A DNA stretch of 64,000 nt from Adineta vaga. Lineage: Eukaryota > Rotifera. Location of the stretch: NCBI GenBank assembly GCA_021613535.1, contig CP075497.1, positions 3,348,001-3,412,000 on the forward strand, given 5' to 3'. A program made the position numbers and the translations under genes. Each line of letters begins with the position of its first letter. Position 1 is the first letter of the stretch. Positions 10,585-21,742 of this stretch are shown piece after piece. The notes beneath the pieces were generated by a model, which saw nothing but the letters and a program-made list of their open reading frames with translations, was not told the origin of the DNA and did not search any database.

Positions 10585-11235
10585 ATGGTGATAGTTGACA
10601 GCATGGAACATTATGATTATTTCTGCTTTGCTGATATGTCAGTTTGGTTGGACATACATTACTCTATTCTATTCACAATATTGATACTAATTTCAAACAC
10701 AATTCTTGTTTTATATACGCATATGTGGAACATGACTTGGTATTGGCAACCTTATTTTATTGACCGTAGACAAATTGATGAAGATGAGAGTGTGACTACA
10801 GAAAAACAAAACGCTTGTACTTTTGTTCGAAATTTAATTAGAATTATAATGACTGAAGTTAAATTAACGTTTATTTATATAATTGCTGCTCTCATTTCGA
10901 CATGCTTGTTAAATATTGGTTCAATGACACAAATGAGACTAAATCGTTGGTTAATTGAAGGATTTTATGCGCCAATGTCTATTTTTATCTTGTGGTATTT
11001 ATATTTTGTATACTATCTTGGTGAACATCTATATATTTATAATTCTACGTGTTATACTCATTTTACAAGCCTAATGAAATTGATTGTGTTTGTGCTTGTA
11101 TGTTATATGGAGTTCTATACATCTGTTGGATTAAATAACAGATCAATCAAATTATTCTATCGTTTTTGCAATAAATCTAATCCATATTATTTAGATCAAC
11201 TCTCCTTGAATGAAAATAAAACTTCAATACTATGA
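10585..11235 (+). CDS. Multi-pass membrane protein, unrecognised
   Basis: A single open frame of 216 residues from the first ATG. About four hydrophobic segments are visible: SILFTILILISNTILVLY (about residues 27-45), LTFIYIIAALISTCLL (about 92-110), MSIFILWYLYFVYYL (about 132-150) and LMKLIVFVLVCYMEFY (about 165-185). An acidic, hydrophilic loop (RRQIDEDESVTTEKQ) separates the first two. I do not recognise a family. There is no intron in the frame, unlike most neighbours. A further exon downstream cannot be excluded; the next 1.9 kb is AT-rich. It may be functionally or evolutionarily linked to the membrane gene at 13.1 kb, but I saw no clear sequence match between them. Confidence 0.55.
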   Translation: MVIVDSMEHYDYFCFADMSVWLDIHYSILFTILILISNTILVLYTHMWNMTWYWQPYFIDRRQIDEDESVTTEKQNACTFVRNLIRIIMTEVKLTFIYIIAALISTCLLNIGSMTQMRLNRWLIEGFYAPMSIFILWYLYFVYYLGEHLYIYNSTCYTHFTSLMKLIVFVLVCYMEFYTSVGLNNRSIKLFYRFCNKSNPYYLDQLSLNENKTSIL

Positions 11236-13145
11236 TTCATTTTTTTTTAAATTTATCATTGACACTGATTTGAATGTCGATTCTAACAAGTCTTATATGA
11301 GATTGAAAAAAATATTAAATAGGAAACAATTATCAATACTTTTCAGTGCTGAATCCAAGGAATTTTTTTCATTTTTCAAATTTTCAAAAACAGTGTTAAA
11401 TAGGCAAAGACTTCAAATAGACTAAATAATATCAGACAGAAAGCCGGAACAAGAGGAAGTAAATAAAAAAAGAAACTTGACTTTCCATATTATTATATTC
11501 TATCTGGTAAAAATTTTAAGTATTTTAAAATTAGATCAATTTTTTTATCCAATTTAGTTTGTTTCAAATCGAAGAAATATTTTAGTTTTTAAATAGAAAA
11601 ACAAATGTGTTTATTTTTCGTAAAGTTATTATCAAAATGGAATAGTTCATCACAATGATAAAATAAGAGACGGATGAAAAATAAATAAATAAATTTCTGT
11701 GATTGTTTTTATCCCAATGAATTAATGTTTTATTCTGCTTAATATTATGATTGCAGTAATATTTGTGAATGTTTTCTGTTCTTGATTTTGAAATATATGA
11801 AAGTGATATGGTTTATATTTATGTTATACTCAAAATCTTTCGATAGATTAGTTGAATTTAATTTTTCTTATGGAAATAGAATTTATACTTAAATATTTTT
11901 TCTTTATTATAATCTTTAATAAATTTAAAGAAAAAGAAATAACATCAAATTCATCTAGAAATATATATACTGCATGATATATGTACTTTTTCGTAAATTT
12001 CGCTTACTTGATATTCTTTGTGCATTTTAAATGTTTATTCAATGAAAATTGAGTATTATTCATCTACATTAATAGTATTTGATTTCCTAACATATATGTT
12101 GGATCTTAATCTATGGAATATCATAATCATTCACAAAAGAATAACAATTAGTCCAAATTCTTGGTGATAGATCAATCTGTTGTTTATCCAAAACAATTTT
12201 GATAATTATTTTCTATAGTTATAAATTTTTTTAATAAAAGAAAATATTCGAATAGAATTAAATATTTACGTAAACTATGTTGTAATAAAAGAAAAGAAAA
12301 AAAAACCTATCTATGTGTAACTGTAACCAATAAAAAATAACTGCTTGATCAATATTTTCTAAACATCTTTCTTCGTTTTACGAAGTTTATTTTGATGTTT
12401 TTCGCAATTCTCAAACAAACACAATGTAATGTAGTTAAATATTTGCGACAGTCAAATTTACGAAATGATTAAAAATATGAAATTGAATTTTATAAGTATT
12501 AAATCATAAGAATTATTCGACTTTTTTAATAATATCTTCGTCTAATGTGTGCTATTTTCTAATTTTCTTCAACCTCAAAAGATACATGAAATTTTAATGT
12601 CATAGATAATAAGTCTGATGACCGTTTCGAATACCGACAAAGTTTCATTCACAAAGAATGTTTCTTTTCCGAATATTGAATTGAACTTTGAAATAGATTT
12701 GCTTTTTGTAATCTAGAGATATCCATGAATTATTCAGTTTTGTATTTTTGAAAAAAGTATTTTAAATAATAGTTTAGTTTAAATAAATAATCTATCTTTT
12801 ACATTTTCATAAGAAAATAATAATCATGATACCGGACATTAAAATCGAACATTTAATTAAAATCTAATCCAATAGAAGTTACAATTAAAACCTGAAAAGG
12901 ATTAATAAGGCATAATTCATTTTATTTTAATTAAAAAAGATCGTCACATTTTTTTATTTCACTCAAATATTTCTATTCTCTATTATAGATATTCTCGTGT
13001 TCATTTTGATTTGGATAATAGTAAAAGAATAACACTAAAACAGAATATATGGGTTGGTCATCATATAAAATCATAGTAAATCTTAGTATTATTTTGAGTG
13101 AAAAAATATTTTATCAATTACTTCATTTAGAATGATTATGATGGT
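11236..13145. other. AT-rich spacer
   Basis: Very AT-rich with short homopolymer runs on both strands. A few short frames (for example 11210-11425) have the composition of noise. I see no gene, RNA or repeat that I can support. Confidence 0.5.
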
Positions 13146-14326
13146 ATGAAAGATGAATTGTCGAAAATATCGTATTGGATTCGCATCACGTTTCTAGTAT
13201 TATCGATATTTACTAGTGTGATTTTATTCATGATGAAAAGTTTTCATAGAAATCTAATGAGACTTCATTATGGTGTACCCGGTTTACAACAAGATCGATT
13301 AGTAGTATTATTACAATGGAGAAAATTAATTGGATTTCACGTGTATGTCATGGTGATGATATTAAGTATGGTGGATCAGGTGTTCATTGAGAGTTTGATG
13401 GAGTCGATTTATGCTTGGGCATTAAACCCTTTGTTGAAAGTTGGTATTGGTATTGTTTGTTTTCTTTTTGAAAAATGGTTAAAAGCTGAGACAGTGAGCA
13501 ACATGATGTTTTTCTATTACAGATATTTTGCCAGTTTTACAATTTTTCTCTCTCTTTTGTATGCGGGTGTTTTGTTTTCTTGCTTTTTTTGTTTTCAAAT
13601 AAAGATTTCGTGTGGTATTAGGTGGAAAAGATTTTTTAAAAATAGTCACTCACTTAAATAGCTAGATTGAGTCGTCCTCGATTTGTTATGAAAAATTATT
13701 TTAATATTGATTGAAGATATTTATTGAAAAAACGAAATTTTCATCAATATATAAATGAATCCTATCATCAACGTGATTCTAGTACATTGAAAGTTGGTGT
13801 CATACTTCTTTTTATGATTTTACTTATTATTCAATTCATTATTTCCATCAAATTCTCTTGGAATGCTAATGACATATCGAATAATCTATCTACTCAATCG
13901 ACTTTTTGTACTCGTAATATTCGTCCATAACTATTAGTTTTTATTCTTCATATCCTTGAATTTATATTTACGATTCAATCAATCTATTCACCAATGTTTA
14001 CTGCAGATGGAATCAATTCTCTCTCATCAATAATAATATGAATCAATGAAAAATTTGGTCAACTGGATAGTATTCTTCTACGTTTGTTCTATTTTACTGG
14101 CACATCTATTCTTCAAGTGTTCTTCTTGCCTGGTGAATTTTCCGGCACTTTCTATGGTGGAATACTTGTGATTGAATTTATATTGAAATATTTAATTATT
14201 ATCTATTATTCGAATTTGACATATGAAAAAAATATGATTGATCTTAATAATAGTAATATATCATATTTACGTTTAGAAAATGATGATTTTAATGATGATA
14301 CACGATTGCTCAATGATATTGACTAA
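13146..14326 (+). CDS. Putative seven-span membrane protein (four-exon model)
   Basis: The ungapped frame is broken, but the model 13146-13558, 13717-13907, 13938-13995, 14071-14326 gives 305 residues in phase. The second to fourth exons share one frame that would otherwise be stopped by TAA (13928) and TGA (about 14038). The introns are 158, 30 and 75 nt. The 30-nt one is suspiciously short and could instead be 24 nt (13914-13937), or the stop could be a real lesion. About seven hydrophobic spans can be counted, from WIRITFLVLSIFTSVILF near the N-terminus to GGILVIEFILKYLIIIYY near residue 265, with an acidic tail (ENDDFNDDTRLLND). No GPCR signature is clear. Alternative: a decaying pseudogene with two stops. 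Confidence 0.45.
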
Positions 14327-14422
14327 TACTCACACAAACAAAACAACACAAAAATGACAAATAGAATAAAAATGTACATTGATAAATATCTGTAGTTCTG
14401 ATTGATTTCTTTCTGTTATGTT

Positions 14423-15291
14423 TTAAAGACTCATTGATGGAATCATCAGAGGTGGTTTCGTATGAGTTAAACGTGATGTTGAAGATGATGATGAATTACC
14501 CGAATAGCCATGATTTTCATAGACAAGAACAGTAACAGGCACATGTCGTGTATTAGATGTCGTATTTACTTGAGTAAGAAGTTGTTTTCGTTTTGCTTTA
14601 TATCGTCGATTTTGAAACCTAACAGAAATCTTATTGTAAATATTCAAATGAAATAAAACATGAGTTTTCTCATACCAGATCTTTACTTGTTGTTCTTGAA
14701 GCTAACAGAAAAACAAGATTTTATATCTTCTTCGAACTCTAAATCAACTTACACTTAGTAATGTAGCCAATTCTGCTCTTTCAGTACTTGATAAATATTT
14801 CTGTTGTGCAAATCTTCGTTCCAATTCAATAACTTGTGCATGAGAAAAAGCAGCTCGTGAACGTCGTTTTGTTTTTTTAATTTGAACACTACTATTATTT
14901 CCTCCAATGCCTCCTAATGTTGATGATGATGATGATGATGTTAAATTGCGAAGACTTAATAGAAATGATTTTGCAACTTCGTTTGTTGCATTACTAAATA
15001 ATTGTTGACGATAAGCATCAATACTATGTCGCATAGTACTAATAGTACTACTGCAACTTGTTGAACCATTCGAATATTCACCATTTTCATCTGAAGTTGT
15101 AATAATTATCAATCAATTTTGAAAGTGACTATCAATATACCTGATGGAATTTGTCTTTAACCAAGAGATAAATCTGTTGCCTGTTGTTGTTGTTGATCAT
15201 ACATGTGAACCGCTTCATGAATAGGTCGTTTTTTCTTCACAACACAATCACGTAGGAGTGATTCGACATCGAATGGTTTTCCACCGATCAT
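14423..15291 (-). CDS. NK3/bagpipe-type homeobox transcription factor
   Basis: Four exons (15291-15162, 15090-14753, 14701-14676, 14618-14423) encode 229 residues. Near the N-terminus FDVESLL resembles the EH1/TN-type repressor motif of NK proteins (binds Groucho co-repressors in the family). The homeodomain starts at [16 protein letters not shown], with [13 protein letters not shown] in helix 1 and the following loop and [16 protein letters not shown] in helix 3. [15 protein letters not shown] and QNRRYK are the hallmarks of NKX3/bagpipe rather than NK2 or NK4. Ser-rich runs flank it. The third exon is a 26-nt microexon encoding LQEQQVKI and part of W48; introns on both sides lie inside the homeodomain. 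In animals this class acts in visceral muscle and mesoderm patterning; that role is inferred here. Exact orthology needs a tree. Confidence 0.88.
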
Positions 15292-17650
15292 TATTTATTG
15301 TCTTGTCAATTAAATCTTTGTTCGTTTTCACGTCTAGATAAATGCGAAGAAAAATACTTCTAGAATCGAGTTCGAGAAAAGAAAAAGTGGTCATTCGATT
15401 GAGCATTTCTTTTTCTTTTTTTTTCTTCTTCTTCATATATCTATTCACCAATCAGATTTGTATGCGATCAAAAAAGATAAGAATTATTTCTATTGGTTCA
15501 TTGTCTTCTTTCTTTTCTTTTTCTTTTTCGGTTTAAGATAATGTATGAGAGAAAAAGAAATGATCATCTCAGCATGATACAAAGATTTAGTATGCATTTG
15601 GCGTGTGCCCTGATCGTATGTAGTCTCATATTCAGGAAATGAGCAGAGAAAACAGAACAATCAAGTACAATCTTCTACATTGTCGTTAAATAGACACAAA
15701 ATAAGCGATTAACAATATTGAAGAGAAAAGAAAAGACATGACACGACATGAGGAGATAATTTCACTGAGCAACTCTTTTCCTTCTAGACAAAGACAAAGA
15801 CGACACTAATCGATTCCAATCAAGAGAGTCTCTTGACAAACAATCATTTCCATGTAATGTCAAGCATCTGCAGATGCATGTCGAACAAAAATCTCTAACT
15901 GTCTTTTTCTTCTCTCTTCATCTGATGGTGTCATCTCTTTCTATTCTTTTATTTTTCATTCACATCATATGCTTATTATTGTTTCTCTCTAATGATGATA
16001 TGATCAGTTTTCTTCAATCAATAATGTACACGAGTCAAATTACCTTTCATATACTACTGACTGCTGTTTTATTATTTGTTCGTGGAAAGATGAAAGTCAT
16101 TAATCTCGAAGTTTATATACATATGTACAGAAGAAGAAGAAGAAAAAAAACGACGACGCACAAATGAATAATCAATCACCGATCGATCGATCGATTTCCT
16201 ACAGTGAACAACAACACTTTTTGTTTATAACACTTGCTCATAATCGTGTGCGTGTTTTCTATGAGCAAGTAGAATGTCAGAGAGACAAGAACAAACGGAT
16301 GTAAACGATCAATAGCTAAACTCAAATTAACAGACATATATATATATATGTATACACGCACATACATCCATATTGTCTACATTGATTCAATTGAAAGTAG
16401 GACAGTGCTCATGTTGATGATCATCATCGACCAGTCATCATTATCGATCGACATTAACTAGAAGCAAATCGCCTGACTTTCTTTTGTTTCTGTCTAATCA
16501 AAAACATTTAGAAAAGAAAATAATTTGCTCTTTAAATTAACTTTAAGAAACAATATACACATACAACAAGTGTAAATTAAATATAGATTCATTGTGAACG
16601 ATGATCATTTCGAGTAAAGATAATAATTGCTAATGATATTCTAGAATGATGAGTAAAGGAAAAGCCATATATTTCTTCGTTAGAGACTCCGCACATCGAT
16701 ACAAAAAACTGAGACAATTTGATTTGAAATTCCGAATAATGATCAATTTTTCATCAGTTATAACTACATCGAATTGTTTTCCTATGAAATAAAAAGTGGT
16801 ATTTAGATATTTGTATGGAGGATCAAGTATAGTATGTTCGTCAAGTTCATATCCGATATAAATATAGTAGAATAATATGAAAACTTCTACACTACCGAAC
16901 TTATCTCGTTGAAAATTTATATCTATTTGTAATTAATGTAGCTTTCAATTTTATATGTAACAATGTTGTTAGAACAATAGTACTTGATGAATAGAATATC
17001 GGTAGTAGGCTTCGCTAGTTTTATCAAGGATTTGAATGAATTATCTCGCATTGACAAAGAATTCATAAAAAAATACATAAAATCTTGAATGTGAATCGAA
17101 ACTAGCATGATTGTTGGTGTAAGTTAAGAATTGTTATTTTAGTGATGATTACTATAACTGAAAATAGTTTTTCTTTATTTGATCTCTAGTAATAATTGTG
17201 TCTCACGAATTAAACAACATCTAAGTGTCAAATATAGATAATAATTTCTGACATTTCTTAGCCTAAATCAAGGTCAATAACTGTTGTCAATTTCGGATCT
17301 TCTTCTTTATATCACCGGATATAAGTGTTCAGATTACTTTTTAATCTATGGCTAGGAAGAATTCTTTTGATGCCAATTTCCCTCTTTTTTTTATTACAAG
17401 ATTTCTTTTGACTCTCCGAAGAATCTTTCATATGATTAACGTCATATTTATTGAAATAATGTATTGAAGTTTGAAAAAATTTATTTTAATTAAATGATAA
17501 CTAATATTAATACATTTTGAATTTTCGAATAAGCAGATATTTTATGGAATAATCTAAAGGAATTCAATTATTGCGATGAATTTATATGATAAAAAAACAT
17601 ACTGAAGCATTTTTTAGTTAACAAAATAGTTTATATTCAAATATTTCTTT
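15292..17650. other. Intergenic region
   Basis: 5' flank of the homeobox gene and 3' flank of the next membrane protein gene. It contains T-rich and GA-rich tracts, (GATC)n near 16180-16195 and (TA)n near 16337-16352. The hydrophobic frame at 15874-16167 looks compositional. Regulatory DNA for the homeobox gene is likely, but I cannot point to specific sites. Confidence 0.45.
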
Positions 17651-19129
17651 TTATGAATTAATATGCGGATAATATGGATCTGAATGATACGGTGGTGGAA
17701 CGAATCTCTGATGTGCACTACTATGTTCAATTTGAACAGGAATCGAGACAAATGCTTTCGATGAATCTTCATATGCATGTTGTTGATAATTCGGATAATT
17801 TCCATCATCTCGAATTGTTCGAACAACAACACGTGGATGTTGTTCTTGCATAGAGACCATTTCAGGATATTGTGAATGAGATGAAGTAAAATGTGATTCA
17901 CTTTCAAATGGTACAGGAACACGTTCACGACTAGATTTCAATGATCGTTGAGTTTGAAATGATGTTTCATCGTCACGATTATATTGTGATGGTCGATTGT
18001 CTTTATTTGGTAATGTGGATGCAATTGGTGCTTGCGATGATGTTCCTCCTTGATATTCACGATTATAAAATCGATTATCACCAGTATTTGCGACATTATG
18101 ATTTCGAGATGGAGTAACATTTTGTTCATTTGTAAATTCTTTGGGACTACCCATAGTATTTGAAACATTTCCAGCAACTGTCGAATCCGTTTGTAATAAT
18201 CGTTGTTTATCACTAGCTTGAGGATCAACATTAGCAATTGTTTGAGCTTTTTTAGCTGTGACTTCTTTCTTCTTGTGTAATTCTGAAATTATATGACGAC
18301 GTTTTTGTGAATTTCTAAAGAAAAAGCATTCATCACTTTGATAAATAAGAAAATAAATGGAAAGAATTCTATTTACCTCATTCGGCGTAAGAAAAATGTT
18401 AAAACAAATAACAAAGTTACGAATCCAATAGACGTAGGTATAATAATCAAATTTAATTTATTTCGATTTCGTTTGTATATTTTTACATTACCAATACGAT
18501 AAACATGAGCATGAATTGCACTATTGACTACATCTAGTCGCCGAATAATCGCATCTAAAACCATATAGCATAATATTAAAATCCATGGTTTTCTTTTTCC
18601 TAATATTTACTCGTTATTAATTCCTTTGCGATATTATGTTGAACATCTTGATCATCGGTACATATTCCACGAATACTTATATCAAGAAAACGAGCATCTT
18701 GTTTCGGATAATTCATTTCTTGTTCAAAAGTACTAAAAGAAAAGACAGAAAGAATGGCTAACTGTTAATAAGACAAACGATTCTTATGTATATTTACATT
18801 GATTTACATGCAGTGCCTTTCTTCTCATCAGTATATTTCAATTCTGCATCGAGAACTTGTTCCATTTTATTCAACGTAGTATATTTCCACTAGAAAGAAA
18901 GAGAAAAAAAACGATTGAAGATGAGATTAGAAATGAAAACAAACTTCATTTAATCGAAGATCCATTAAACGAATAATTAAATATGGACTTTCCTCTAAAA
19001 AAAAATCAAAATAATTCGTACATCTTCTTGTATATAACATTAGACTAAATAGTTACCTTTGAATTTTTGTGTTTCAGCAATAATTATAAAAGAATTCAAT
19101 AGAAAAAGTACAAAGAAATATTCCATCAT
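17651..19129 (-). CDS. Type I single-pass membrane protein, unrecognised
   Basis: Six exons (19129-19057, 18994-18945, 18889-18798, 18732-18611, 18554-18377, 18314-17651) give 392 residues. It starts with a clear signal peptide (MMEYFFVLFLLNSFIIIA). The short extracellular part, about 120 residues, contains two cysteines (TACKSI, RGICTDD) and a region DARFLDISIRGICTD..NIAKELITN that could be a small folded domain, with some look of an SEA-like fold (weak). A transmembrane span (LIIIPTSIGFVTLLFVLTFF) is followed by the basic stop-transfer LRRMRNSQKRRH. The cytoplasmic tail is about 220 residues, polar and disordered, with FVPPPYHSDPYYP near the end; PPPY is a possible WW-domain ligand. A surface receptor or adhesion role is inferred only. 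Confidence 0.8.
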
Positions 19130-20999
19130 TGATCGAAAAGAGAATTTCAAATGTATAGATGATAAATTAGAAAAAAATCGCACAATATAACCTTGGAATG
19201 CTCTTGCAACGACGTTGAGTTAAAAAAATATGCTGATGCGATGTGAATGTCGGTCTTATGAGTGGAAGAAAATGTAGAGGGAGAGAGAGAGAGAGACAAA
19301 AAAAGCGGATCTGTTGGTTTTTTCTTCTTCTTCTTCTCTTTCCTTATATATTTTGAACTGCATCTGGCGGTTTCCATCCTCGTTCGTTCTCGCATGTCAA
19401 AAACGCAAAGGAAACGAGAGAGAAAAAGGAAGAAATGAGAACGACAAGAAGCCTAACGTTAAGGATAAAAAACTTTGGGCTGCTGTTTCTTTGGGTAACA
19501 GAAAAGAACGAAAGTAAATAGAAGAGAATATACTCTATGACTATATTACTTCCTCTATCGATGCCGATTATTTGATATAAAAAAAAAGCTAATTCACAGA
19601 AGAGTATGAACTTCATTATAAATTAATTAAAAAGTTGTTCCGCGAAATAAATGATTATGATTGATAGAAGCGTAAATAAATTATAGTTATTTTTTTGTTA
19701 AGACATATTTTAGGAAAGTAGAAACTTCGTATTGTTGAATTGATAATGACTTTACCAACAGATGGACCTGGAAATCATGTATTTAGTTGACGTTCTATGT
19801 AACTAACAGATACGATAATCAAAATAGAATAAATGTATTCATCTAACTACATTCTGATATACTGAGAAAGTAACGAAAAATGAGTTCCTGTTACTAATCA
19901 TTCAATAATGACATCAAAAATAATTATTTATTTGAGAGGTTTTGAGAATGAATAATCTTTGCTTTATTGCTCTCTCATAGCTTTCCATTTTTTTCTAATG
20001 AAAGCCAGCTGTAGAAAATAGTTCTTTGAGGATACTTTAAAACACTTTCAATGAAGTGTAACAACGCAACATTTCTAGTTTAAATGTAAATAAGTAAAAG
20101 AAGAAAAGAGATCGCTAGAGAGAAAGTCCTTGGACATACATTAAAAACAATAGAAAAATATAAAAACAATCATTGATAGAATTAGAAAAAAATATTGATC
20201 TTTTACACAATAGTGACTTTACTAATCACTTCAATACTGTAGTTATATTAGGACGTTCTGAACAGAATACCACGAATGAAATATACTATGATATAAGACT
20301 GAACATAATTTTCTTCTTTTTCTATCTACAGAAATATTTTAATTTATGGGACGTGACATCCGTCAAAGACCGATGTTTATAAGCATGTCTCGCCTGTTTG
20401 AAGTATTGATGATATAATTTGTAATGAATTACCTAGTGAAAAAGTATGTGACATATTTTATTAGATTTCAGCAACAAAATTGCCTTACTAAGTTATCTTT
20501 CAGCAGTGTCACACTGACTAAGTTGCTCTGCATAGATTCTATTAAAAAAAAAGAATGACCATTTCAATCGCACAGGTCGAGTTATCCTGTACGATTATTT
20601 CCATTCTTTCAATAATGTCAAAATGACACAATAGATCAAACAAATACACATATGTATATATTCCCAGATAAGTGATGGTATAATATATATATGTCTTGTA
20701 CTTTCGTTAATTCATCATACTCTCTTTTGTATGCAAATCAGTTTTGAAAAAAAAGAAAATACGCCAAAAATTTGAATCATCTCGCATCATCCTACATGGT
20801 CTCTACGCAAGAAATCGAATAAGTTCAATTGAATTTGCGTCGTCATTGAATAAAACTTCTCATCAATCTTCTAGTTGCGACATCTTTGTACATTTATTTC
20901 TTTCAGTAAGGAGTTTCTATAGTTTCTTTTTTTTCAATGTCATCTATTATTACAAATGATGTTGGGCTTCGAACATTGGCAATAACATATGAGAAGCAT
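19130..20999. other. Intergenic region
   Basis: AT-rich, with a (GA)n tract near 19277-19296 and TTC repeats near 19321-19335. Small frames on both strands have no recognisable content. No gene supported. Confidence 0.5.
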
Positions 21000-21602
21000 C
21001 TATAAATGAACATTCGTTTCGATACATATATATAATACATAGACAATAAAAGGCCAGGTAGTATTAAATAATAGAATTAGTTTTAATCGCGATCGAAATC
21101 TTTGACTACGAAGATGTTTATGTTTTTCAATGAATAATGCCAATCCTCCTCCGATAATTCCTCCATACCAAAGTAAAAATAGAAGTGGACTTTCACCTAA
21201 TAATAATCCTCCATGTTCAGCTTGTTGTGTATCGTATTGAACACAACTAAAGGTTAGAAAATTGAACAGAATCAATGTAATAAGAGTATATTTAATAGCA
21301 AATAATGGTTGTTTTTTATGACAATAGATAACAGAACATAGATGAAATAGAGCAATTATTTGTAAAATAAGTAAGATTAATTTTGTTCGATAGTTAATAG
21401 AAGGATAGAGTTTTGCTTTTTCTCGTGAACGTGAACGTGATGAACTTTTTCGAAAACGTACATAATTTCGACGATATCGAGGTAAGTTATCAGGTAATTC
21501 TAAGGATCTTTCGCCATCATCATGATTAATATGAACAGATTTTGAATGACAACGACTTTGTCTCATTGTAGATAAAGATGATCTTTGATTATATTGATTC
21601 AT
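21000..21602 (-). CDS. Four-span membrane protein, unrecognised
   Basis: Uninterrupted frame of 200 residues. The N-terminal 65 residues are hydrophilic and basic, with an SR-like patch (RKSSSRSRSREKAK). Four hydrophobic spans follow: LILLILQIIALFHLCSVIY, YTLITLILFNFLTFSCV, LLFLLWYGGIIGGGLALFI and LILLFNTTWPFIVYVLYI. The third contains a GGIIGGG motif that could support helix packing. The layout (cytosolic N-terminus and four closely spaced spans) resembles small tetraspan TMEM-type proteins, but I cannot name one. It is head-to-head with KIF9, 140 bases between start codons, so co-expression, perhaps in ciliated cells, is possible (inference). Confidence 0.7.
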   Translation of the reverse strand: MNQYNQRSSLSTMRQSRCHSKSVHINHDDGERSLELPDNLPRYRRNYVRFRKSSSRSRSREKAKLYPSINYRTKLILLILQIIALFHLCSVIYCHKKQPLFAIKYTLITLILFNFLTFSCVQYDTQQAEHGGLLLGESPLLFLLWYGGIIGGGLALFIEKHKHLRSQRFRSRLKLILLFNTTWPFIVYVLYICIETNVHL

Positions 21603-21742
21603 GATTAGTGATTAACATACAAAACATCTAAATCGAATTGAAAAAAAAATAAATAAATAAAATTGTAAGTGAAAGAAAAATTCTCATTTTTGTCATTGTT
21701 TCTATAGAAATAAATATTGAAATAGAGAACGAAGTTTTCAAT
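21603..21742. promoter_or_regulatory. Short divergent promoter, four-span protein / KIF9
   Basis: Only 140 bases separate the two start codons. The stretch is AT-rich without a clear TATA box. TGTTTCTATAG (about 21698-21708) resembles part of an RFX half-site, the factor typical of ciliary genes, but the match is too loose to assign. Confidence 0.45.

Noticed and set aside
15874-16167. Hydrophobic frame that could be a small membrane protein
   Set aside because: Sits in T-rich DNA and ends in repeat-derived RRRRRKKTTT; no splice partners.
16170-16360. (GATC)n and (TA)n runs as regulatory sites
   Set aside because: Simple repeats of a few units; nothing ties them to a function.
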